NCBI GenBank assembly: GCA_012799535.1
Contig: JAAZLB010000173.1
Coordinates: 1 to 5,222 of the forward strand
From: Bacillota bacterium
GTDB lineage: Bacteria; Bacillota; Limnochordia; Darwinibacteriales; Darwinibacteriaceae
Direction: 5' to 3'
DNA: 5,222 nucleotides
Shown: positions 1 through 5,222 of the stretch, piece by piece
Layout: every line of letters begins with the position of its first letter
How positions within the stretch are numbered: the first letter of the stretch is position 1
Translations under genes and position numbers: made by a program
Notes under the pieces: generated by a model
The model's database searches: none
Told to the model about the DNA's origin: nothing
The model's input: the letters and a program-made list of their open reading frames with translations, nothing else

Positions 1-53
1 AGATTTCCCGCATGGAAGCACGTATTATTCGCCAATTGCGACATGAATTGTAG
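1..53 (+). CDS. C-terminal tail of a probable sigma-70 family factor (SigE/SigK-like), 5' partial
   Basis: Frame 3 reads ISRMEARIIRQLRHEL and then two consecutive TAG stops (51-53 and 54-56). The gene starts outside the window. The tail closely follows the pattern that ends region 4.2 of sporulation sigma factors such as SigE and SigK, where a recognition-helix segment of the form ISRLEKRIIKRL is followed by a few charged residues. Region 4.2 binds the -35 promoter element. If the assignment is right, this is the last turn of the DNA-binding helix plus the extreme C-terminus. Only 16 residues are visible, so which sigma factor it is, or whether it is another helix-turn-helix protein, cannot be settled here. 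The next gene starts 18 bases after the first stop with no terminator between, so the two probably share a transcript. Confidence 0.5.
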   Translation, partial: ISRMEARIIRQLRHEL

Positions 54-71
54 TAGAAAAGGTGAAATATT

Positions 72-890
72 TTGTTGGCAGATTTACATTTACATACAAC
101 CGAATCAGATGGCACTTGGTCCCCACATGAGCTAACCCAAGAAGCCGCTAAACGGGGACTTAAAACTATCGCCATCACGGACCATGATACAACTGCTGGT
201 ATTGGGGAAGCACTCGCCCACGCGCCGGAAGGTTTGCAAGTTATACCAGGAATTGAACTAAGTGCCGTTTCCGAAAGTGGGGAAGAGGTGCATGTAATCG
301 GTCTGTGGATCGACCCTACTGCTCGATCCTTGCAAAGGCAGCTTTCAATCTTACGAGAATCTCGTTTAAGTAGAACAGAGGAAATCCTAAACCGACTCCA
401 GAAGTTAGGGGTAGCTCTTAGTTATGAGGATGTTTTAAGGTATGCTCAAAAAGATGTGTTAAGTCGTAGTCATATTGCCTCCGCCTTACTAGAAAAGGGA
501 TATGTGCAGACTAAACAGGAGGCTTTCACTACTTATATTGGACAAGGGGCTCCTGCTTATGTTGAACGCTATAAGATTTCTCCCGAAGATGCTGTTGAGT
601 TGATCTTAGGGGCGGGGGGAGTACCAGTTCTAGCCCATCCAGGCTTATTAGGAAACCTAGACATCTTACCAACCATGGTGGATGCAGGTTTAGTAGGTTT
701 AGAAGTCATTCACTCTAGTCACATTCCTGAGCAAGTAGAATTTTTCCATGATCTAGCTAATAAATGGGGGTTATTACCTTCTGGTGGTTCCGACTGTCAT
801 GGCCCCGGTGGCAAGGATCAGGTCTATTTAGGCAATTATAATATTCCCAACTCCTGGGTGGAAAAGCTATCTCAAGCCCGCTCTTTGTAA
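72..890 (+). CDS. PHP-domain metal-dependent phosphoesterase (YciV/RNase AM-like)
   Basis: The 272-residue product belongs to the PHP (polymerase and histidinol phosphatase) superfamily and is most like the YciV/TrpH group. Characterised members hydrolyse 3',5'-bisphosphonucleotides such as pAp and trim short RNA 5' ends, using a cluster of metal ions in the cytoplasm. The expected metal ligands are visible: DLHLHTTESDGT (residues 4-15, His6 and His8), ITDHDT (35-40), Glu62 in PGIELS, His74 in EVHVIG, SRSHIA (131-136, His134), LAHPG (188-192), and SGGSDCHG (237-244, Asp241 and His243). Residues of about 100-170 form the helical insert typical of this group. The length is close to the usual 270-295. 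The start is TTG at 72, with AAGGTGA at 59-65 in front. A second TTG at 75 is possible and would remove one residue. The exact substrate in this organism is inferred from the family. Confidence 0.88.
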   Translation: MLADLHLHTTESDGTWSPHELTQEAAKRGLKTIAITDHDTTAGIGEALAHAPEGLQVIPGIELSAVSESGEEVHVIGLWIDPTARSLQRQLSILRESRLSRTEEILNRLQKLGVALSYEDVLRYAQKDVLSRSHIASALLEKGYVQTKQEAFTTYIGQGAPAYVERYKISPEDAVELILGAGGVPVLAHPGLLGNLDILPTMVDAGLVGLEVIHSSHIPEQVEFFHDLANKWGLLPSGGSDCHGPGGKDQVYLGNYNIPNSWVEKLSQARSL

Positions 891-1007
891 AAGTCTTGGT
901 CATTATTCCCTGCAGGGCATTAAGCCATTTCCCCGAATAAACTAAGGGAATCTCCAGAATCGGATTAGAAGTCGCGAGCTAATTAGGATCCTGAGGGAGT
1001 TGGGGAA

Positions 1008-1439
1008 ATGTCGGAAAACACGGGGGGAAAGATTGCTTTAGAGCTGGTTAAGCCCCAGCGCTATCAAGTGCTTTACCAGATCGTCCTGGGAGATCAACCA
1101 ATTGGTGTAATTGAGTTAGACCATATCGCTTGGCGTAGTGGGGAGGCCGAATTAAAGATTTCCATTCACCAAGAAGAGTTCCACAACCATGGTTACGGAA
1201 CCAAGGCGGTAGTAGCCCTTTTAGAACACGCGTTTACGAAGATGAATTTAAGCCGGGTGTATTTACGGGTGCATGCGAATAACCCTATTGCAATTCGATG
1301 CTATGAGAAGGCTGGTTTTAAAAAAGAGGGACGTATATCTCGCCCAACCGAGTGGAATACCCAGGAAGAGATTTTTTTGATGGGAATCAGCAAGACCGAG
1401 TTTTTCAAATATAGTGAAGCTAAATCGAAGACAATGTAG
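1008..1439 (+). CDS. GNAT family N-acetyltransferase (RimJ/RimL type)
   Basis: The 143-residue cytoplasmic protein has the single-domain GNAT fold that moves an acetyl group from acetyl-CoA to an amine. Motif A, which binds the CoA pyrophosphate, is seen as FHNHGYGTKAV (residues 58-68), equivalent to the Q/R-x-x-G-x-G/A loop. Motif B follows as HANNPIAIRCYEKAGFKKEG (89-108), with the Asn and the Tyr-Glu-Lys-x-Gly-Phe block typical of the RimJ/RimL and SpeG-like branch. The N-terminal half contains the usual strands that show the substrate-side sheet (GVIELDHIAW, then EAELKISIH). The start ATG has GAGGGAG at 993-999. The acceptor, whether a ribosomal protein N-terminus, polyamine, antibiotic or other amine, cannot be told from sequence. 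The gene sits alone: 117 bases follow the PHP gene, and a terminator overlaps its stop codon. Confidence 0.87.
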   Translation: MSENTGGKIALELVKPQRYQVLYQIVLGDQPIGVIELDHIAWRSGEAELKISIHQEEFHNHGYGTKAVVALLEHAFTKMNLSRVYLRVHANNPIAIRCYEKAGFKKEGRISRPTEWNTQEEIFLMGISKTEFFKYSEAKSKTM

Positions 1440-1470
1440 AACCGCAAAATCTGCGGTTCTTTCTTTACTT
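1438..1470 (+). terminator. Intrinsic terminator after the acetyltransferase gene
   Basis: A perfect 9-bp inverted repeat, AGAACCGCA (1438-1446) and TGCGGTTCT (1452-1460), has a 5-base loop and is followed by a T-rich tract, TTCTTTACTT. The left arm begins inside the TAG stop of the acetyltransferase gene. This isolates that gene from the exbB operon downstream. Confidence 0.85.
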
Positions 1471-1529
1471 CCCCCATAACGAGCTTGTCCCCACGAATCT
1501 TATAGGCGGAATCTAATTGTAGAGCAAGG

Positions 1530-1563
1530 ATTCTCTCGACTGATGTCGAACATTAAAGAATGT
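1530..1563. repeat. Compact palindromic element upstream of the exbB operon
   Basis: Two small perfect hairpins lie side by side: TCGAC-TGAT-GTCGA (1536-1549) and ACATT-AAAG-AATGT (1550-1563). ATTCT (1530-1534) and AGAAT (1557-1561) also form an outer arm pair around the first one. The element sits 34 bases before the exbB start, where an operator, a 5'-leader structure or a dispersed intergenic repeat could lie. No convincing -35/-10 pair could be placed around it. Function is unknown; the inverted symmetry is directly visible. Confidence 0.45.
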
Positions 1564-1597
1564 ATTTCTGTTAGCTAAAGTAAACGGAGGGGTATTA

Positions 1598-2212
1598 ATG
1601 CTGAAAGTTTTCGTACTTGGTGGTCCTGTAATGATTCCTTTACTACTTTGTTCCATTTTCGCACTCGCGATCGGAATAGAAAGACTGTGGTATTTGTCCA
1701 GGGGAAGGATTGATACCGATGACCTCCTAGAAGATATTAAGTTGTCCCTTGGGCAAGGTAAGGTTCTAGAAGCGATGCAAACTGCCAAAAAAGCCCGGGG
1801 ACCAGTTGCAGCCGTTTTGGCCGCGGGTATTGCCCATTATGATCGGGATCGGGAAGAAATAAAAGAACATATGCAAGCAGTGGGCCAAGAAGAAATTTTT
1901 AAAATGGAGCGCCGCATGAGTGGTCTAGATGTTATCGTAATGATGGCCCCTCTTTTAGGCATCTTAGGCACCGTCACTGGAATCATCAAGAGTTTTAATG
2001 TGATGGCTGCCCTTGAGGGTGTGCAACAGGCTGCTGCCATTAGTTCAGGTATTGCTGAAGCATTAATTACTACTGCGGCTGGTTTGATTATTGCCATTCC
2101 TACCATGGCGTTGACAGCTTACTTAAATGGTATTATTAATGCCCAAGTGGCTGATTTGAACAAAAGAGGAACCGAGCTCCTTAACGTTTTAGATTCAAGG
2201 GGTGAGTTTTAG
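1598..2212 (+). CDS. exbB: MotA/TolQ/ExbB-family proton channel protein (ExbB-like)
   Basis: The 204-residue inner-membrane protein should form the pentameric channel that, with ExbD, turns proton flow into work on TonB. Three membrane segments are visible, at about residues 8-30, 109-131 and 148-178, with the large cytoplasmic loop between the first two. The conserved core is present. LLGILGTVTGI (119-129) carries Thr125, matching Thr148 of E. coli ExbB. GIAEALITTAAGL (151-163) carries Glu154 and Thr159, matching Glu176 and Thr181. These polar residues line the proton path. The length is slightly below that of E. coli ExbB (244), mainly because the N-terminus is shorter. The start ATG is preceded by CGGAGGGG (1585-1592) at good spacing. 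Its stop shares one base with the exbD start, so the two are probably translationally coupled. TolQ is the main alternative name, but the adjacent tonB favours ExbB. Confidence 0.93.
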   Translation: MLKVFVLGGPVMIPLLLCSIFALAIGIERLWYLSRGRIDTDDLLEDIKLSLGQGKVLEAMQTAKKARGPVAAVLAAGIAHYDRDREEIKEHMQAVGQEEIFKMERRMSGLDVIVMMAPLLGILGTVTGIIKSFNVMAALEGVQQAAAISSGIAEALITTAAGLIIAIPTMALTAYLNGIINAQVADLNKRGTELLNVLDSRGEF

Positions 2213-2616
2213 TGAACTTACAACGAACAAAGAAGCAAGGGCGGGCTCCTGACATTGTTTCCATGATTGACGTGATTTTTTTCCTGTTGGTCTTTTTTAT
2301 GGTGTTTACCACCATCAAGACAACTCCTCTGGGCTTAGATGTGGAGTTGCCTAAAGCGGTTACAGGTAACCCTCAAGCAAGCACTAGTTTTGAAGTTCTT
2401 GTGGATAAATCTGGTGCCTTTTATGTGGGGGGTAAAATGGTTACAGGGGATGAGTTACGGCAGCAACTCGCCCAGCGTTTGCAAGTGAACCCAGACTTAT
2501 TTGTCATTGTGAAAGCGGATAAGCAAGTTCGCTATGAGCATGTTGTAGCAGCCTTAGACCATATTCGTGGAGTTGGTGGGTATCGATTAGGACTTGCTGT
2601 GGAACAAGGATCCTAA
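2212..2616 (+). CDS. exbD: ExbD/TolR-family biopolymer transport protein
   Basis: The 134-residue protein has a short cytoplasmic N-terminus, one membrane helix at about residues 15-34 and a periplasmic domain. The helix begins SMIDVIFFLLVFFMVF, and Asp20 is the equivalent of E. coli ExbD Asp25, the protonatable residue essential for motor function. The periplasmic part ends with the family signature KADKQVRYEHVVAALDHI, followed by a Gly-rich turn and the LGLAVE strand. It pairs with the ExbB-like protein encoded just before it. The GTG start at 2212-2214 overlaps the exbB TAG by one base and is preceded by AAGGGGTGA (2197-2205). No other in-frame start keeps the membrane helix intact. TolR is the alternative name. 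Confidence 0.93.
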   Translation: MNLQRTKKQGRAPDIVSMIDVIFFLLVFFMVFTTIKTTPLGLDVELPKAVTGNPQASTSFEVLVDKSGAFYVGGKMVTGDELRQQLAQRLQVNPDLFVIVKADKQVRYEHVVAALDHIRGVGGYRLGLAVEQGS

Positions 2617-2620
2617 GAGG

Positions 2621-2638
2621 AAAGGAGAGAAGTATGTG
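2621..2638 (+). promoter_or_regulatory. Ribosome binding site with overlapping ATG and GTG starts for tonB
   Basis: AAAGGAGAG (2621-2629) is followed by ATGTG (2634-2638), which holds two start codons in different frames. GTG at 2636 opens the tonB-like frame. ATG at 2634 opens a frame of only 11 codons that ends at TAA (MCIILTVMNQD). Both are within usable distance of the Shine-Dalgarno sequence. This site, rather than a TTG at 2594 inside exbD, decides the tonB start. Confidence 0.6.
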
Positions 2639-3601
2639 TATAATCCTTACGGTGATGAACCAAGATTAAACGCCTTTCTCCTGATCTCGGTGGTTCTTCA
2701 CGCGATCATTTTCTTTGCGTTACCAAATTTAGATGCTTTCCTCGATTCTGATGTCCCAGGCATGGCCGGTGGCGGGGTTATTCAGATCATGCATGTGGAA
2801 ACAACTGTAAACCCCCGACCATCTCCTGTTACGGACAGGCTTTCCCAATCAACTGTTCCAAAAGTAACTGAACCCCGACCTATTCCCCAAGTGGAACCAG
2901 AAAAAGTCGCAGTGGCTCAGCCAGAAATTCCTAAAGTTGAACAACCCAAGGTAGAACAGGCGAAACCTGCAGTTCCAGAACCTGATCCGGAACCGGTCGT
3001 ACCAGCACAACCAGTTGAACCAGAGCCGGTGGTTGAGGTGCCCCAAGAAGAAGGTAGAGGAGAAGTATTAACCAGTCCCGCTGGACAGGAAGTTGCAGTA
3101 GAACCTGAAAAGAATCAGGAATTAGTGACACCTCCTGTGCAGCCACGCCCAGAACCAGAAACAAAGCCACCTGTGCAAAGTAGTGGATCTGGCGAGGGAA
3201 CAGAAGGTGCTAATGATGAGGGGGGCATGAGTCAATCTGGTGAAGGTAGTGCCCTAACTGCACCGCCACCACCACCTCCGCCACCTAGTGGTCGTTCACT
3301 ACATTTAGGTGGGGGTAGCCCCACTTATCCAAAGAATGCTGAGCATGATGGGCTAGAGGGAAGAGTTCTGATTACCTTGGAGGTAGCGGCCCATGGGGAG
3401 TTACAATCAATTGTTCTAAAACGATCCTCCGGGCACGAGCTTTTGGATCTCCAAGCCCTCAGATATATCGAAAGTTTATGGTCCTTTAAGCCCATGGATT
3501 ATGATTACACCATGGATGTAGAGGTAGTCTATACTAAAGAGGACAATAGATTTACTACTAGCCTTAATTACGGAGAAGTCAGATGGTTGAATCTACCTTA
3601 G
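2636..3601 (+). CDS. tonB: TonB-like energy transducer
   Basis: From GTG 2636 the product is 321 residues with the classic TonB plan. A short cytoplasmic N-terminus leads to one membrane helix (about 11-30) that contains SVVLH (18-22), the Ser-x3-His motif used by TonB to engage ExbB/ExbD. A long Pro/Glu/Val-rich periplasmic spacer follows (about 59-180), including a doubled PKVEQ at 99-108, then a Gly/Ser-rich stretch (182-206) and eight consecutive prolines (210-217). The C-terminal TonB domain shows YPKNAEHDGLEGRVLI (231-246), SSGHELLDLQAL (264-275) and WSFKP (282-286), and ends with about 35 further residues. The GTG start has a good Shine-Dalgarno; the upstream TTG at 2594 gives 14 more residues but overlaps exbD and lacks one. 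The gene lies 19 bases after exbD and 15 bases before the secreted-protein gene. It should carry force from the inner-membrane motor to an outer-membrane partner, which is not encoded in the window as far as can be seen. Confidence 0.9.
   Translation: MYNPYGDEPRLNAFLLISVVLHAIIFFALPNLDAFLDSDVPGMAGGGVIQIMHVETTVNPRPSPVTDRLSQSTVPKVTEPRPIPQVEPEKVAVAQPEIPKVEQPKVEQAKPAVPEPDPEPVVPAQPVEPEPVVEVPQEEGRGEVLTSPAGQEVAVEPEKNQELVTPPVQPRPEPETKPPVQSSGSGEGTEGANDEGGMSQSGEGSALTAPPPPPPPPSGRSLHLGGGSPTYPKNAEHDGLEGRVLITLEVAAHGELQSIVLKRSSGHELLDLQALRYIESLWSFKPMDYDYTMDVEVVYTKEDNRFTTSLNYGEVRWLNLP
2930..2959 (+). repeat. PKVEQ tandem repeat in the TonB Pro-rich spacer
   Basis: Two consecutive 15-base units each encode PKVEQ (residues 99-108 of the TonB-like protein), with synonymous differences between the copies. 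It is part of a wider Pro/Glu/Val low-complexity spacer that is expected to be extended in the periplasm and variable in length between strains. Confidence 0.55.
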
Positions 3602-3616
3602 AGGAGGAGGGGAATC

Positions 3617-5222
3617 ATGCCGAACAAAGCACTCTTATTCCTAATCATAGTACTTACTTTGTCACTGGCCATCTTCAACCCTGTGGTGATCGCTGAGACT
3701 TCGAAAGTGCAAATTGATAACGAGTACATTCGCATTGTTGTCAACACTTCCGAATCCAATATGGGGCGTTTTTCTGTGGGAACCACTGGTGGTGACCCAG
3801 ATCGGGATACGGATCAAAACAAACACTTAATTTACGGTGGAGACGATCCTTGGACCTCTTATACAACGGTGCGAATTGGTAATCAAAACTGGGTATACGG
3901 AAGCCCAACAGATCGGCGAGCAGGTAGTAATGCCTTGTATGGAGAGCTAATTCAGCCTCCCACCATTATTGATAACACTATCCAAAGTAGCTGGATGTTA
4001 GGACCTATTCAGGTCTGGCAGGTGTTAAGTCTTACCCGCAGTAGTACAACTGGCTTAATGGACACTGCACAAATCGAATATCATGTAGAAAATACTGACT
4101 CTGTAGCTCACATGGTAGGTCTTCGTTTGATGCTCGACACTATGCTTGGTGCCAACGATGGTGCCCCCTTTAGGGTTGACGATCGAGGGCTGACCACCGA
4201 TACGGTGTTTTACGCCCAGAACATGCCTCAATTTTGGCAAGCCTTTGATTCATTGGCCAATCCCCAAGTGATGTCCCAAGGTACCCTGAAAGGTCCTGGA
4301 GTGACCACTCCAGATCGGGTTTATTTCACTAACTGGGGAAGTCTAGCTGATCAGCCCTGGAGTTTCGATTTTACCCCAGGTAGAGATTTTATGCGGACTG
4401 GAGAATTTGAACTAGATAGTGCTATTGCCATCTTCTGGGATCAACTTCCTCTTGGGCCAGGTGAATCTCGCCATTTTGTCTCCCATTATGGTCTTGGTGG
4501 TGTTACCATTGCCCCAGGTGATCTAGTTTTAGGAGTCACCTCTCCAGCTAAAATCACGGCTGATGCAGAAGGATTCCAGACGTTTTCCATCATCGCCTAT
4601 GTGCAAAATGCCGGATCCGGTGAAGCTCGTGACGTAGTAGCAGAGGTTAAACTGCCTCCTGGTTTAGAATTGGTCGGTAGCAAATCCAAGGTTAAACTAG
4701 GAGAATTGCAGGTCGATGAAACAAAGCAAACTGGCTGGACTGTACGTGCCCATAGTAATGTAGATGGAGTCTTAAACTACGAAGTTGAAGTAAGCGCTAT
4801 CAATAGTAAGCCGAATAGAGTAAGACGGAGTGTGGAAGTACTAAGTCCTGCCAAGCTACGGGTACTTTTTAGTGGTCCACCTGCTCTCTTTGTGCAAAAT
4901 GAAAAATATGAGCCAGCTGTCTTTGAAGCCAAGGCATCCATCAAGAATGAAGGTGGTACACCTGCATATGGTGGCACCTTCGAGATTATGCATCCTATTG
5001 GCCTAGATCTAGTTAGTGGTCAAAGTGCTAAAAAATTCGCTGGAACAATCGATCCTGGTGAAGAAATTAGTTTCAGTTGGCTTTTAAAACCGAAAGGCAT
5101 CTCCGGTGCGTTACCCTATTCGCTAAGTGTCAGCACTGCCAGTGGTAAAGATGTCAAAAGCAACTTGGTGATCGTTCCTGAGTTGAAGGAAAAAGTCTGG
5201 GTAGGATCTCCCCTCTCAAGCA
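3617..5222 (+). CDS. Secreted protein with tandem Ig-like modules, 3' partial (fourth gene of the exbB-exbD-tonB operon)
   Basis: An uninterrupted frame runs from ATG 3617 to the window edge, giving 535 residues with no stop. GAGGAGGAGGGG (3601-3612) in front is the strongest ribosome binding site in the window. Residues 1-27 look like a Sec signal peptide: a Lys near the N-terminus, a hydrophobic core LLFLIIVLTLSLAIF, and likely cleavage after VVIA. Residues of about 30-300 form a beta-rich domain I cannot assign to a named family. It contains an alternating-Asp stretch GGDPDRDTDQN (58-68), many Trp and Tyr residues, and ends in LGPGESRHFVSHYGLGG (279-295). Two Ig-like modules resembling CARDB/DUF11/NEW3 domains follow, at about 304-407 and 412-516. 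The protein is probably exported and works at the cell surface or in the periplasm. Its 15-base distance from tonB implies co-transcription. There is no TonB-box or beta-barrel evidence, so calling it a receptor would be unsupported. The rest of the gene lies beyond the window. Confidence 0.88.
   Translation, partial: MPNKALLFLIIVLTLSLAIFNPVVIAETSKVQIDNEYIRIVVNTSESNMGRFSVGTTGGDPDRDTDQNKHLIYGGDDPWTSYTTVRIGNQNWVYGSPTDRRAGSNALYGELIQPPTIIDNTIQSSWMLGPIQVWQVLSLTRSSTTGLMDTAQIEYHVENTDSVAHMVGLRLMLDTMLGANDGAPFRVDDRGLTTDTVFYAQNMPQFWQAFDSLANPQVMSQGTLKGPGVTTPDRVYFTNWGSLADQPWSFDFTPGRDFMRTGEFELDSAIAIFWDQLPLGPGESRHFVSHYGLGGVTIAPGDLVLGVTSPAKITADAEGFQTFSIIAYVQNAGSGEARDVVAEVKLPPGLELVGSKSKVKLGELQVDETKQTGWTVRAHSNVDGVLNYEVEVSAINSKPNRVRRSVEVLSPAKLRVLFSGPPALFVQNEKYEPAVFEAKASIKNEGGTPAYGGTFEIMHPIGLDLVSGQSAKKFAGTIDPGEEISFSWLLKPKGISGALPYSLSVSTASGKDVKSNLVIVPELKEKVWVGSPLSS
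4526..5164 (+). repeat. Two tandem Ig-like (CARDB/DUF11-type) protein modules
   Basis: Residues of about 304-407 and 412-516 of the secreted protein align with each other with very few gaps. Both carry an Asn-x-Gly turn (QNAGSGEA and KNEGGTPA), a Gly-Leu strand followed by Leu-Val (GLELVGSKS and GLDLVSGQS), a Gly about 13 residues later, an inward-facing Trp (Trp374 and Trp488), and a closing Gly-x-Leu-x-Tyr strand (GVLNYEVEVS and GALPYSLSVS). The DNA has diverged, so this is an old duplication or domain recruitment, not a recent repeat. More copies may follow outside the window. Confidence 0.6.

Noticed and set aside
891..1007. Short palindromes in the gap before the acetyltransferase (CCCTGCAGGG at 908-917, TTCCC/GGGAA at 929-950, ATTAG/CTAAT at 964-983)
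   Set aside because: The stems are short, mutually unrelated and not followed by a T-tract, so no terminator or operator could be supported; no clear promoter was seen either.
1485..1506. Possible promoter TTGTCC ... TATAGG before exbB
   Set aside because: The spacing is only 10 bases, far below the 16-18 needed for a sigma-A type promoter.
1513..1788. Minus-strand open frame of 91 codons across the exbB start
   Set aside because: It lies opposite a clear ExbB gene and its own leader, lacks a recognisable domain, and is explained as a shadow frame.
2594..2635. Longer TonB N-terminus starting at TTG 2594
   Set aside because: It would begin inside exbD without a Shine-Dalgarno, whereas GTG 2636 has AAAGGAGAG at the right distance and gives a normal short TonB cytoplasmic end.
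2849..3170. Minus-strand open frames opposite the TonB Pro-rich spacer
   Set aside because: Their unusual Phe/Trp/Leu composition is what antisense of Pro/Glu/Val-rich codons produces; no ribosome binding site or family resemblance.
4777..4977. Minus-strand open frame of 66 codons within the secreted-protein gene
   Set aside because: It is antisense to a well-supported long frame with a signal peptide and Ig-like modules, with no features of its own.
1..5222. CRISPR array, tRNA, rRNA or insertion sequence
   Set aside because: No regularly spaced repeats, tRNA-like cloverleaf, rRNA-like stretch, transposase frame or terminal inverted repeats were seen.

Overview
The window reads as chromosomal DNA from a Bacillota (Firmicutes)-type bacterium of intermediate GC, with strong AGGAGG-like ribosome binding sites and TTG and GTG starts alongside ATG. 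Two signals point to a diderm, possibly spore-forming lineage. The first bases encode a C-terminal tail resembling the sporulation sigma factors SigE/SigK. Further on is a complete ExbB-ExbD-TonB energy-transduction module, which normally serves an outer membrane. Lineages such as Limnochordia, Halanaerobiales or Negativicutes would fit, but this is inference and I cannot assign a taxon.

Layout, all on the + strand. Positions 1-53 hold the last codons of a probable sigma-70 family factor. Positions 72-890 hold a PHP-domain metal-dependent phosphoesterase of the YciV/RNase AM type, close enough behind to share its transcript. After a 117-base gap, 1008-1439 encodes a GNAT acetyltransferase of the RimJ/RimL type, closed by a clear intrinsic terminator at 1438-1470. 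The gap at 1440-1597 holds that terminator and a compact palindromic element at 1530-1563.

A tight four-gene operon follows: exbB/tolQ-like (1598-2212), exbD/tolR-like (2212-2616, overlapping by one base), a tonB-like gene (best start GTG at 2636, ending 3601), and a long secreted protein gene starting at ATG 3617 and still open at the window end. ExbB and ExbD should form the proton-driven inner-membrane motor, and TonB should carry the force across the periplasm.

The fourth gene begins 15 bases after the tonB stop with a very strong ribosome binding site. Its product has a signal peptide, an unrecognised beta-rich N-terminal region and two tandem Ig-like (CARDB/DUF11/NEW3-like) modules. 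It takes the place in the operon where a TonB client might be expected but does not look like an outer-membrane receptor. It is the least explained part of the window.
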